12,675 bases of DNA from Ghiorsea sp. Lineage in GTDB: Bacteria; Pseudomonadota; Zetaproteobacteria; Mariprofundales; Mariprofundaceae. The first letter of the stretch is position 1; each line of letters opens with the position of its first letter. This document shows positions 1 through 7,353 of this stretch, one piece after another. Under the pieces are notes generated by a model that made no database searches, was not told the DNA's origin, and saw only the letters and a program-made list of their open reading frames with translations. Both the position numbers and the translations under genes were made by a program. The DNA lies in contig JALUHL010000081.1 in the NCBI GenBank assembly GCA_027053695.1, positions 1-12,675 on the forward strand. Reading direction: 5' to 3'.

Positions 1-759
1 CTTATCACCATCCAAAGTGGCGTATGCGCCAATTGGTACTTGGCAACCGCCTTCAAGGTGCGCCAAGAATGCACGTTCTGCGATGGTTCTATCTACGGTA
101 TCCGCATCATTTAAGGCATCAACCATATGATTAACTTCATCATTATCATCTTTGGTTTGAATGCCTAGCGTGCCTTGTGCCACAGCGGGCAACACATCAT
201 CCACTTCCAAAAACCCGTGCATTTGGTCTTGCATGCCCATGCGTTTGATGCCTGCAGCAGCAAGAATCACGGCATCAACTTCGGTGCCCAATTTATTGCG
301 GCGGGTTTGGATGTTTCCACGAATCGAAACACATTTAAATTTAGGGTATTTGGCATTGATTTGCGCGATGCGGCGCAAGCTTGATGTACCAATGGTTGCA
401 TCTTCAGGCAAAGTATCCAAATCACCACCTGTGACTGTGGCATAAATATCGCGAGGGTCTTCACGCTTGGGATGCGCTCTGATTGAAGTGCCCGCAGGTA
501 ATTCAGTTGGTACATCTTTCATGGAGTGTACGGCAATGTCTGCCCTGCCATCAAGCAATGCTTCATCAATTTCTTTGGTAAACAAACCTTTTCCACCCAC
601 TTTTGCCAAAGGCACATCCAAAATTTTATCGCCTTTGGTCACAATTTTGACTAATTCAGTGATTGTGCCAGGAAATAAGCGTTCCAATTCAGCAGAGACC
701 CATTCAGCTTGCCAAAGGGCAAGGGGTGATTTGCGAGTTGCGATTCGAATATGGGTCAT
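1..759 (-). CDS. hemC: Hydroxymethylbilane synthase (porphobilinogen deaminase), 3' end cut by the window
   Basis: Joins four porphobilinogen molecules into hydroxymethylbilane, an early step of haem synthesis in the cytoplasm. I translated 253 codons from the ATG at 759 with no stop before the left edge. Visible family marks are the N-terminal RIATRKSPLALWQ segment (residues 5-17), the active-site region HSMKDVPTELP (78-88, with K81 and D82), and EGGCQVPIGAY, whose Cys239 matches the cysteine that carries the dipyrromethane cofactor (Cys242 in E. coli). About 55-60 C-terminal residues should lie outside the window. The start is supported by a GGAG Shine-Dalgarno sequence (complement of 767-770), 7 nt before the ATG. 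It is the last gene in view of the minus-strand operon, 30 bp after the ubiA stop. Identity is very secure; only the missing end is unknown. Confidence 0.97.
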   Translation of the reverse strand, partial: MTHIRIATRKSPLALWQAEWVSAELERLFPGTITELVKIVTKGDKILDVPLAKVGGKGLFTKEIDEALLDGRADIAVHSMKDVPTELPAGTSIRAHPKREDPRDIYATVTGGDLDTLPEDATIGTSSLRRIAQINAKYPKFKCVSIRGNIQTRRNKLGTEVDAVILAAAGIKRMGMQDQMHGFLEVDDVLPAVAQGTLGIQTKDDNDEVNHMVDALNDADTVDRTIAERAFLAHLEGGCQVPIGAYATLDGDK

Positions 760-766
760 TTCAAAG

Positions 767-770
767 CTCC
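767..770 (-). promoter_or_regulatory. Shine-Dalgarno site of hemC
   Basis: GGAG on the minus strand, 7 nt upstream of the hemC ATG. It is the clearest ribosome-binding site in the minus-strand operon; most other junctions show none. It lies in the 30-bp gap after ubiA, so hemC may start translation independently instead of relying on coupling. Confidence 0.7.
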
Positions 771-789
771 AAAAGGGTTGGCGATTGTT

Positions 790-1644
790 TTACAGCGCGT
801 AATCTAGGAATAAACCCAAGAAAATAACAGCACCAAGCACATTATTATGCAGAAAGGCTTGAAAACAACGTTCGCGAACCCAGCCGCGTAGCAGCCATTG
901 ATGGTACACAGCAAAGATTAAAGCGATAAATAACCCAGCAAAGTAATAGATGCCTAATGCATCATGTAGCCCAAGCCAAGCCATAATCGCCAAAAAGAGA
1001 AGCTGGAAAACACCTATCCAAAGCGCTGTATATTTGCCAAACAAGACAGCCGTGGATTTGATGCCCACTTGCAGGTCATCATCATAATCAACCATGGCAT
1101 ACATGGTGTCATACGCCAATACCCAGCATATATTGGCGATAAACAATAGCCATGCCTCAAGAGGAATTTCCCCAATGCTTGCCATATAAACCATAGGAAT
1201 TGCCCAGCCAAATGCCGCACCCAGAAAGACTTGTGGTAGGTGGGTGTATCGTTTCATAAAGGGGTATAAAGCCGCCAAAAATAAGGCGACTAAGGATAAA
1301 GCAATGGTTTTACCATCCAAGTTTAAGACGAGCGCAAAAGATGCCATGATGAGGGCAAAGAAAAGGATTAATGCTTGTCTGGTTGAGACTTCTCCTGTGG
1401 CAAGTGGGCGGTGTGCCGTGCGTTTGACCTTGCCATCCACTTTTCGGTCTGCAAAGTCGTTAATCACACAGCCTGCAGCACGCATAACAAACACACCCAA
1501 GACAAAAATGAATACGATAAAAGGTTGCGGCTGCCCGCTATTGGCAAGCCATAAAGCCCAAAGCGTAGGCCATAACAATAAAAATGTGCCAATAGGCTTG
1601 TCGATTCGCATCAAGCGAACATAAGGATTGTTACGCCAAGGCAT
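790..1644 (-). CDS. ubiA: 4-hydroxybenzoate polyprenyltransferase
   Basis: Integral membrane prenyltransferase that attaches the polyprenyl tail to 4-hydroxybenzoate in ubiquinone synthesis. The 284-residue product (E. coli UbiA is about 290) has both Asp-rich motifs that bind Mg-prenyl diphosphate: NDFADRKVD at residues 62-70 and [12 protein letters not shown] at 179-190. They are separated by hydrophobic helices, about eight or nine in all. The N-terminal [18 protein letters not shown] is typical of UbiA and separates it from menaquinone or haem O prenyltransferases. The frame stays open to a start at 1695, but that would overlap dgkA by 49 bp. The ATG at 1644 begins 2 bp after the dgkA stop and fits the family N-terminus. 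No Shine-Dalgarno is visible there, so translation is probably coupled to dgkA. Its presence implies ubiquinone-based respiration. Confidence 0.95.
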   Translation of the reverse strand: MPWRNNPYVRLMRIDKPIGTFLLLWPTLWALWLANSGQPQPFIVFIFVLGVFVMRAAGCVINDFADRKVDGKVKRTAHRPLATGEVSTRQALILFFALIMASFALVLNLDGKTIALSLVALFLAALYPFMKRYTHLPQVFLGAAFGWAIPMVYMASIGEIPLEAWLLFIANICWVLAYDTMYAMVDYDDDLQVGIKSTAVLFGKYTALWIGVFQLLFLAIMAWLGLHDALGIYYFAGLFIALIFAVYHQWLLRGWVRERCFQAFLHNNVLGAVIFLGLFLDYAL

Positions 1645-1646
1645 GG

Positions 1647-2006
1647 TTAGTGAAGAAGAATAAGCGCCCAAGTGGTTGCAAAGGTAAGGTTGCACAAAAA
1701 CACTGCCGCAGAACCCAAATCTTTGGCGCGCCCTGAAAGCTCATGGTGTTCAGTGCCAATGCGGTCGATGGCTGCTTCAATGCCAGAGTTTAAAAGCTCT
1801 ACAATCAATACCAACATCCAAGCGCCCAGAAGCAAGATTTGTTCTATAGCAGTTTCACCCCAATAAAAGGCAAGTGGTATGATAAACACAGAGGCAAAGA
1901 TTTCGATGCGAAAGGCTTGCTCATATTTAAATGCAGCTTTCAAACCCGCAAGCGACCATAAAGTGGCATGCCATAAATGTTCAAGCGGGCTATGGTTTGG
2001 CTTCAT
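1647..2006 (-). CDS. dgkA: Diacylglycerol kinase (prokaryotic DgkA type)
   Basis: Small inner-membrane kinase that phosphorylates diacylglycerol to phosphatidic acid, recycling lipid left over from envelope glycan synthesis. The product has 119 residues (E. coli 122), with an amphipathic N-terminus and three membrane helices at about 35-48, 54-72 and 98-118. Active-site marks are E29 in KYEQAFR, the signature [15 protein letters not shown] at 70-84 (E70, N73, E77), and K95-D96 in AKDLGSAAV. The start ATG at 2006 shares an ATGA with the purF stop (4-bp overlap), and there is no good Shine-Dalgarno, so translational coupling is likely. ubiA follows after 2 bp. Identity is secure from motif and length. 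Confidence 0.95.
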   Translation of the reverse strand: MKPNHSPLEHLWHATLWSLAGLKAAFKYEQAFRIEIFASVFIIPLAFYWGETAIEQILLLGAWMLVLIVELLNSGIEAAIDRIGTEHHELSGRAKDLGSAAVFLCNLTFATTWALILLH

Positions 2007-3466
2007 TTTGGACGTTTATCGTAGTAGCGCAATAGAGATAGTTGCGGCGAACGTTTTTTCTCAATAGATACGGGATAATTGCCCGTGAAACAGGCATCAC
2101 AATGCTTTTCTTGTGGCGCACCAACTGCCCTGTATAAACCTTGGGTAGATACAAAAGCCAATGAATCCGCACCAATGGCTTTACACATTTCATCCAAACC
2201 CATGCGATTGGCCATAAGCTCTTCAGAATCCGGTGTATTGATGCCATAAAAGCATGAGTTTTTCGTGGGTGGGCTAGAAATGCGCATATGAATTTCAGCA
2301 GCACCCGCGGCACGCACCATTTCCACAATTTTACGGCTGGTTGTACCACGGACAATAGAATCATCCACCAAGACAACGCGTTTACCTTGAATCATATCAC
2401 GGTTGGGGTTGAGCTTTAATTTGACGCCAAAGTTACGAATGCTTTGTTTGGGTTCAATAAAGGTGCGCCCAACATAATGATTACGAATCAAGCCCATTTG
2501 GAAAGGAATGCCTGTTTCAAGAGCAAAGCCCATAGCTGGCGGAACACCAGAGTCAGGCACAGGGATAACCAAATCGGCATCCACAGCAGATTCTTTGCCC
2601 AATTCTACGCCAATATTGTGTCGTGCTTCATACACGTTTACCCCTTCCAGTGTGGAATCAGGGCGCGCGAAATATACATATTCAAACACACAAAAACGCA
2701 GTTCATTTTTCTTAAATGGGAAGTAAGAGCGCAAAGCCCCACCTTCATCAATCACCACCAATTCGCCCGCTTCCACATCACGCACAAACTCAGCACCAAC
2801 CAAGTCAAACGCGCAGGTTTCACTTGCCATCACCCAAGCGTTATCAAGCTTACCCAAAACCAAAGGGCGAATACCATTAGGGTCGCGCACGCCAAACATA
2901 CGTTTTTCAGTCAACAACAATACGGAGAAGCCACCTTCTAACTTTTGCGCAGCTTCTGCCAAACGCTCGCGGGTACTTTTGCCCGGGCTTTTTGCCAGCA
3001 AATGAATAATCACTTCGGTGTCTGAGGTGGATTGAAAGATAGAGCCTGCTTTTTCGAGGTCTTCTCTTAATTTTTCAGCATTAATGATATTGCCATTGTG
3101 GCACATTGCGATACCACCGTGCGCATATTGATACATAAAAGGCTGGCAATTTCTTAAGCCTAAATCCCCTGCTGTAGAATAGCGCACATGCCCGATTGCG
3201 CTGCGCCCTTCTAGCTTATCAATATCTTCTTTTTGATACACATCCGAGACCAAACCCATGCCACGATGGTTGTTAAAGTTGGTGCCATCGGTGGATACAA
3301 TGCCTGTGGATTCTTGCCCACGATGCTGCAGCGCATACAAACCCAAATAAGTAAGGTTGGCGGCTTCGGGGTGGTCTAAAACACCGAAAACACCGCACTC
3401 ATCTCGGAAATGGTCATCATCAAATGTGGTGTTGATCAGTGAATTTGGCTTGGCTTGGCTGGTCAT
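2003..3466 (-). CDS. purF: Amidophosphoribosyltransferase, Fe-S and propeptide type
   Basis: Catalyses the first committed step of purine synthesis: glutamine plus PRPP gives 5-phosphoribosylamine. The product has 487 residues. An N-terminal Ntn glutaminase domain starts at Cys24 (DECGVFGVLDHPEA), so the first 23 residues look like a propeptide removed to expose the nucleophile. QHRGQES (47-53) and the C-terminal PRPP-binding loop VVLVDDSIVRGTTS (364-377) are intact. Cys259 (RFCVFEYVYF), Cys405 (SCFYGI) and Cys456/Cys459 (CDACFTGNYP) match the [4Fe-4S] ligands of the Bacillus subtilis enzyme, so this is the Fe-S form and not the E. coli form. An AAGGA Shine-Dalgarno (complement of 3476-3480) lies 9 nt before the ATG. 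Both ends overlap neighbours by 4 bp (ATGA), with cvpA upstream and dgkA downstream. Confidence 0.98.
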   Translation of the reverse strand: MTSQAKPNSLINTTFDDDHFRDECGVFGVLDHPEAANLTYLGLYALQHRGQESTGIVSTDGTNFNNHRGMGLVSDVYQKEDIDKLEGRSAIGHVRYSTAGDLGLRNCQPFMYQYAHGGIAMCHNGNIINAEKLREDLEKAGSIFQSTSDTEVIIHLLAKSPGKSTRERLAEAAQKLEGGFSVLLLTEKRMFGVRDPNGIRPLVLGKLDNAWVMASETCAFDLVGAEFVRDVEAGELVVIDEGGALRSYFPFKKNELRFCVFEYVYFARPDSTLEGVNVYEARHNIGVELGKESAVDADLVIPVPDSGVPPAMGFALETGIPFQMGLIRNHYVGRTFIEPKQSIRNFGVKLKLNPNRDMIQGKRVVLVDDSIVRGTTSRKIVEMVRAAGAAEIHMRISSPPTKNSCFYGINTPDSEELMANRMGLDEMCKAIGADSLAFVSTQGLYRAVGAPQEKHCDACFTGNYPVSIEKKRSPQLSLLRYYDKRPK

Positions 3467-4089
3467 GGTTTTGCATCCTTGAGGGTGTCCATCAATAAAT
3501 CTTTCATGGCTTGTTGGTCTTGCGGGGTGATTTGGTCTTTGGCTGTTTTTGCCGCTTTTTTCAGCATATCGCTTGCGCTTGCGGGTTGTGGCGCTGAGCC
3601 GCCCTCTTGGGTGGAGAAAGGATAGTCTGCAGGAATAGTTTTACCGATAACTTCACTAAGTTGGATAGCATACGGCGTGAGTAGGCTTTTTTGCAAAAAG
3701 GGCATATCAGGTTTGGCGTATGCGGTGTACATTAAAAAAGCAGTGCCAATCAAAAGCATGCCTCGCGCAGCGCCAAAAAACATGCCTAATGTTCTATCTG
3801 TTGCGGTGAGAGCTGCCATATCCACAAGCTTGCGCACGATAAAACCAATCGCGCCGACAATAAACATCACCAACACAAAAATAAGCACGAAAGCTGCGAT
3901 ATTGGCGATATTGTTTTGGGTAATCCATTGGTCTAATAAGCCGCTGGCGTCCCCTGCAAAACGGCTGGCTAAAAAGAAAGCTAAAACAAGCCCAACCAAA
4001 GAAATAATTTCACGAACAAAACCGCGCCATAATGATAAGACCATAGACAGGCCGACCACGGTAATCAGGATATAATCAAAAAAGTTCAT
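3463..4089 (-). CDS. cvpA: CvpA family membrane protein
   Basis: Family known from colicin V production in E. coli, often beside purF; its molecular role is poorly defined, with links to envelope stress. The product has 208 residues. The N-terminal part has the family pattern FDYILITVVGLSMVLSLWRGFVRE (shown in pieces: FDYILI at 4-9, SLWRGFVRE at 19-27) and four hydrophobic segments at about 5-20, 27-44, 63-86 and 104-122. GMFFGAARGMLL (102-113) is also typical. The tail from about 158 is hydrophilic, rich in Gln, Ala and Lys, and probably helical; it makes the protein longer than the 162-residue E. coli CvpA. The ATG abuts the radA stop (0 bp) without a visible Shine-Dalgarno, and the stop overlaps the purF start by 4 bp. 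Confidence 0.92.
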   Translation of the reverse strand: MNFFDYILITVVGLSMVLSLWRGFVREIISLVGLVLAFFLASRFAGDASGLLDQWITQNNIANIAAFVLIFVLVMFIVGAIGFIVRKLVDMAALTATDRTLGMFFGAARGMLLIGTAFLMYTAYAKPDMPFLQKSLLTPYAIQLSEVIGKTIPADYPFSTQEGGSAPQPASASDMLKKAAKTAKDQITPQDQQAMKDLLMDTLKDAKP

Positions 4090-5490
4090 CTAAAATGCGA
4101 GTTGTACTGCTTGGCTTAAATGCTTGGCAGGCATGGCTTTCCATCCGTTTTCTTGATGTGATGGGCGTAGGATAGCAGCGATATCCGTTTCCTGCACCCT
4201 TGTATGATTGCCTTGTGGTAAAAGCAGCTGAGAAAAGCCTAGGTTTGCCGCTTCTTTGGCTCTGGCCTCAGGCGCGCCCACGGCTCTGATTTCGCCCGTT
4301 AAACCAATTTCACCAAATACCACCAAATCTGAAGGCAATGGCTTTTCTTGAAATGCCGATAAAATGGCAAGCACCACCCCCAAATCCGATGCAGGTTCAG
4401 AAAGCTTCACGCCCCCCACTACATTCACATAAATATCTTGTGTGCCCAATGGAATGCCTACCCTACGCTCCAATACTGCGGTGAGCATGGCGACACGATT
4501 GCTATCCACGCCCACAGTTGAGCGTTTGGGTGTGGCATATACAGTGGGTGCAACCAAAGCTTGGATTTCCACTAAAACTGGGCGCGTACCTTCCATACAT
4601 GCCACAACCACCGAGCCGGGCACATCCACTGCGCGTTCGGCCAAAAATAAACGCGATGCATCACGAATCCCTGTGAGCCCCTTGTCGCTCATTTCAAACA
4701 CGCCGATTTCACCTGCGGGGCCAAAGCGGTTTTTCACAGCACGAAGTACGCGATGGTTATGCCCCCTATCGCCTTCGAAATACAATACAGCATCCACCAT
4801 ATGTTCCAATACACGAGGGCCAGCAATGCTGCCATCTTTGGTTACATGCCCGACCAAAATCAATGCGTGGCCAAGTTGTTTAGCACTTGCAATCAATGCT
4901 GCGGCGCAATCGCGGACTTGAGATACTGTGCCCGGCGCAGAAGAGAGTTGGCTGGTTACGGTGGTTTGAATGGAATCTACAATCACGGTATGCGGCTTTA
5001 CTTTGGCAATGGTGGAAAGCATGGCTTCCAAGTCGCAAGATGTGGTGAGTTTTACATCTTCATGCAAGGCATCAATGCGCTCGCCCCTGAGGTGGACTTG
5101 GCGCTCGGATTCTTCGCCCGTGATATACAAAACTGTGCCGTGATGTTCGCCTAATTTGGCGCTGGCTTGTAGCAACAATGTAGATTTACCAATACCGGGG
5201 TCGCCACCAATCAACACCGCAGATCCGCGAACCAAACCGCCGCCAAGCACCCTATCCAATTCTTCAATGTGGGTGTTTCGGCGCGGGGCATCTTTGCTGC
5301 TGATGTCTGTAATCGCTTCAGGGCTTAAGGCATTGCTGATGGATGTCTGTTTTTGATTGCGAAAGCCAGTGACTTCCACGGCTTGCTCGGAAATACAATT
5401 CCATTCATGGCAATCGGGGCATTGCCCTTGCCATTTGCGTTGCTCTGAGCCGCAAGATTGGCAAATGTATAAAGACTTCGCAGCAGCCAT
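4090..5490 (-). CDS. radA: DNA repair and recombination ATPase RadA
   Basis: RecA-like helicase/ATPase (also called Sms) that helps process recombination intermediates by branch migration. The 466-residue product (E. coli 460) has all parts in order: a zinc finger with C10, C13, C24 and C27; a Walker A loop GDPGIGKST (96-104); VIVDSIQT as Walker B region (169-176); the RadA-specific KNRFGP motif at 253-258; and a Lon-like C-terminal domain with VGGVKLSEPASDLGV (358-372) and FGEIGLTGEIRAV (392-404). The start ATG directly abuts the nagZ stop (TAA-ATG), and the stop abuts the cvpA ATG (TAG-ATG). Only a weak AGG upstream could serve as ribosome site, so coupling to nagZ is likely. Nothing seems missing. 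Confidence 0.98.
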   Translation of the reverse strand: MAAAKSLYICQSCGSEQRKWQGQCPDCHEWNCISEQAVEVTGFRNQKQTSISNALSPEAITDISSKDAPRRNTHIEELDRVLGGGLVRGSAVLIGGDPGIGKSTLLLQASAKLGEHHGTVLYITGEESERQVHLRGERIDALHEDVKLTTSCDLEAMLSTIAKVKPHTVIVDSIQTTVTSQLSSAPGTVSQVRDCAAALIASAKQLGHALILVGHVTKDGSIAGPRVLEHMVDAVLYFEGDRGHNHRVLRAVKNRFGPAGEIGVFEMSDKGLTGIRDASRLFLAERAVDVPGSVVVACMEGTRPVLVEIQALVAPTVYATPKRSTVGVDSNRVAMLTAVLERRVGIPLGTQDIYVNVVGGVKLSEPASDLGVVLAILSAFQEKPLPSDLVVFGEIGLTGEIRAVGAPEARAKEAANLGFSQLLLPQGNHTRVQETDIAAILRPSHQENGWKAMPAKHLSQAVQLAF

Positions 5491-6387
5491 TTAGTTGTTT
5501 GCCTGCATAAATTCTTGCACACCATCTACTTCACAGACGAGCAAGACTGTGCACCCCGCTTCCAAGGCTTTTTCAGCCGCTTCAGGAATCGGCATACCAC
5601 AACCTTTCATGCACAAGTCATCGCTCCAAATATCGCCTTCAAAGCCCATTTTATCTTGGAGAATATCCTGCATCCAGAATTTGGAGAACGTTGCCACATC
5701 TTTATCAATATCAGGGTATGCCACATGCGCCGTCATGATATGTTTCAAACCTTTGGCAAAGAGTTGAGGAAAAGCATCCGCCTCTTGTAAAATCGTATCC
5801 AAACCCGCATGCACTTCTGGCATCGCCAAATGGGAATCGGCATCCGCCCTACCGTGCCCCGGGAAATGTTTGCCAATGGCTTCAATGCCAGAATCATGCA
5901 AACCAAACATACATGCTGCACCTAAAATGGCGATAGTGTCCGCATCGCTGGCATAGGCGCGATTGCCAATAATGGGGTCGCCTTGGGGGTAAAAAATATC
6001 CAATACAGGTGCACAGTTATGGGTAAAGCCAAGTTCTTTTAAAGCTTTGCCCGTTTCATAGCTATCTTTAAACACTTGTTTGATGGCTTCGTCAGGGTCA
6101 GTTTTATATAGCTTACCATATTCATTGGCTTGGGTGCGTTTATGAAACGGAGCCCAAGGCATACGATGAACACGACCACCTTCTTCATCAATCGCCGCCC
6201 AAATATCCTTGCCTGCAAATTTGCGCACATCCTCAAGCAAGGCTTGGGTTTGTTCAGGGCTTTGCACATTGCGCGCAAAAAGAATCACACCTTTGGGCGT
6301 GTAATCTTGAAGCCATTGCTTTTCTTGGTTGGAAAGCGTTAAACCCTCAAGCCCTATCACAGCATGTTGATATATGTTGGATGACAT
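5491..6387 (-). CDS. nagZ: Beta-N-acetylhexosaminidase (NagZ, glycoside hydrolase family 3)
   Basis: Cytoplasmic enzyme that removes N-acetylglucosamine from anhydromuropeptides during peptidoglycan recycling. The 298-residue TIM-barrel protein has PKGVILFARNV (31-41), AIDEEGGRVHR (65-75), the family signature KHFPGHG (173-179) with the catalytic Asp184-Ser-His186 of the loop dyad, and SDDLCMKG (255-262), in which D256 is the expected nucleophile. It is shorter than E. coli NagZ (341): it stops soon after the LLVC strand (282-285) and lacks about 40-50 C-terminal residues. Because its TAA abuts the radA ATG, this end looks natural and not like a recent break. The ATG at 6387 has no clear Shine-Dalgarno. 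It is the first gene of the tight run, 38 bp after the GIY-YIG gene. Confidence 0.94.
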   Translation of the reverse strand: MSSNIYQHAVIGLEGLTLSNQEKQWLQDYTPKGVILFARNVQSPEQTQALLEDVRKFAGKDIWAAIDEEGGRVHRMPWAPFHKRTQANEYGKLYKTDPDEAIKQVFKDSYETGKALKELGFTHNCAPVLDIFYPQGDPIIGNRAYASDADTIAILGAACMFGLHDSGIEAIGKHFPGHGRADADSHLAMPEVHAGLDTILQEADAFPQLFAKGLKHIMTAHVAYPDIDKDVATFSKFWMQDILQDKMGFEGDIWSDDLCMKGCGMPIPEAAEKALEAGCTVLLVCEVDGVQEFMQANN

Positions 6388-6425
6388 GGGGCTAGTCTAA
6401 CTATGAAATTAAATGAAACATCAAA

Positions 6426-6821
6426 TTATTTTCCAAGGAGGTTCCATTCAGGGGAAAGTGTTGAAATAAGACTGTCTTCTAGTCCAGCGGCAATATTGAT
6501 GTGGAAATCACCAAGCTTTAATAGTTTCTTATCGATTAGTATAAACACATCAACCTGTTTCCCTTCATGTAGGGCACGTTGGAGATTTTGGTTGTTACGA
6601 ATATTTGTGCGTTGAGAAGAGCTTGGGTTATAATAACCATACATTCGTTTGGCTAATGTTTGTGTTGTTTTCCCTATATATTTTGGGATACCATCAACGA
6701 CAAAACAATAGAGAATATCAGATGCGTTGGTGGCATCATGAAGTGTTAATTCGGGTTTGCCGTTGTTAAGATGCCACATGCCAACTTTTTTAAACCCTAT
6801 TTCTTTTAGTTTGTTTAACAT
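6426..6821 (-). CDS. Small GIY-YIG domain protein, putative nuclease
   Basis: A 131-residue protein made almost entirely of one GIY-YIG fold. The first motif is ILY (37-39, Tyr39) followed by CFVVDG, and the second is KYIGKT (47-52). Arg59 in LAKRMYGY, Glu115 in AGLEDSLI and Asn127 in PEWNLLG fit the catalytic Arg, metal-binding Glu and late Asn of the family. A TNIRNN segment (72-77) and a HEGKQVDVFIL segment (85-95) resemble stand-alone GIY-YIG proteins; their substrates are mostly unknown. There is no added DNA-binding domain, so homing or UvrC function is unlikely. I prefer the ATG at 6821 because the protein then begins MLNKLKEIGFKKVG; an ATG at 6845 would add eight residues. It overlaps the Nudix gene by 7 bp. 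GC is only about 37%, below both flanks, which hints at transfer. Confidence 0.85.
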   Translation of the reverse strand: MLNKLKEIGFKKVGMWHLNNGKPELTLHDATNASDILYCFVVDGIPKYIGKTTQTLAKRMYGYYNPSSSQRTNIRNNQNLQRALHEGKQVDVFILIDKKLLKLGDFHINIAAGLEDSLISTLSPEWNLLGK

Positions 6822-7312
6822 GATGCATGATTGTTGCGGAGCCATTTCAATGCAATGTGTTTGGAAAGTTCAAGGTTACCAAAATCAAAGCGTTTTAAGT
6901 CTTGGTGAGGGACACGCACAAATTCTACAAGCTCTTCATTTAATTCAATGTCTCCTGAAGCTTGAACATGATAGGCAATCATGAGTTGGTTCATCATGTC
7001 AAATTTAAAGTGACCAATAAAGTCAAGCTGATTAGCTGTTAAGCCTAGCTCTTCTTTGAGTTCACGTTTGATGGTTTCCTCGGGTGTTTCTCCTTTTTCA
7101 ATAAAGCCTGAAATCATAGAGAAGGTGCCTTCTGTCCAATTGGCATTACGGGCTAGGATATAGTCGTCACCAAGTCGAACAAGGCCAACGGCAACAGGGG
7201 TCGGGTTGTTCCAGAACGTAAAGGTACAATCAGATGCTGTACAGACCAAGCGTGTAAAACCATCGGTTTCTTTTTCTTTTAATGGAGCAGCACACTCAAG
7301 GCAAAATTTCAT
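6815..7312 (-). CDS. Nudix hydrolase with N-terminal zinc ribbon
   Basis: Hydrolyses a nucleoside diphosphate linked to another group; the exact substrate cannot be read from the sequence. The 165-residue product begins with a zinc ribbon (C4, C7, C24, C29), followed by a perfect Nudix box from G69 to L91: GFIEKGE, seven residues, then RELKEELGL, with E84, E87 and E88 as metal ligands. The ribbon recalls NADH pyrophosphatase NudC, but the NudC specificity motif SQPWPFP after the box is absent, so ADP-ribose, a sugar nucleotide or another substrate is as likely. An upstream start at 7372 would overlap rluA by 19 bp and add residues before the ribbon; MKFCLEC at 7312 is the natural start, leaving a 41-bp gap to rluA. 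No Shine-Dalgarno stands out. GC is about 43%, lower than in rluA. It overlaps the GIY-YIG gene by 7 bp. Confidence 0.9.
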   Translation of the reverse strand: MKFCLECAAPLKEKETDGFTRLVCTASDCTFTFWNNPTPVAVGLVRLGDDYILARNANWTEGTFSMISGFIEKGETPEETIKRELKEELGLTANQLDFIGHFKFDMMNQLMIAYHVQASGDIELNEELVEFVRVPHQDLKRFDFGNLELSKHIALKWLRNNHASC

Positions 7313-7353
7313 TGTTGTATGATTGCAGAGAGCTGTTTGTTGGTCAATGGCGC

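Noticed and set aside
2444..2941. Plus-strand open frame of 165 codons opposite purF
   Set aside because: purF is intact and conserved across the whole stretch; the antisense product resembles no known protein.
4442..4921. Plus-strand open frame of 159 codons opposite radA
   Set aside because: It lies over the KNRFGP and Lon-like parts of radA, and its Thr/Ser/Arg-rich translation is typical of a shadow frame.
6396..6424. Possible nagZ promoter in the 38-bp gap after the GIY-YIG gene (TTGATG on the minus strand)
   Set aside because: At 17-nt spacing the -10 is GTTAGA, a poor match; the better TAGACT needs 19 nt. The AT-rich gap may still hold a promoter, but the sequence does not support a call.
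6426..7312. Nudix/GIY-YIG pair as a defined anti-phage defence system
   Set aside because: No helicase, methylase, sensor or other defence gene is nearby, and I know of no defence system made of these two parts; kept only as an accessory-looking pair.
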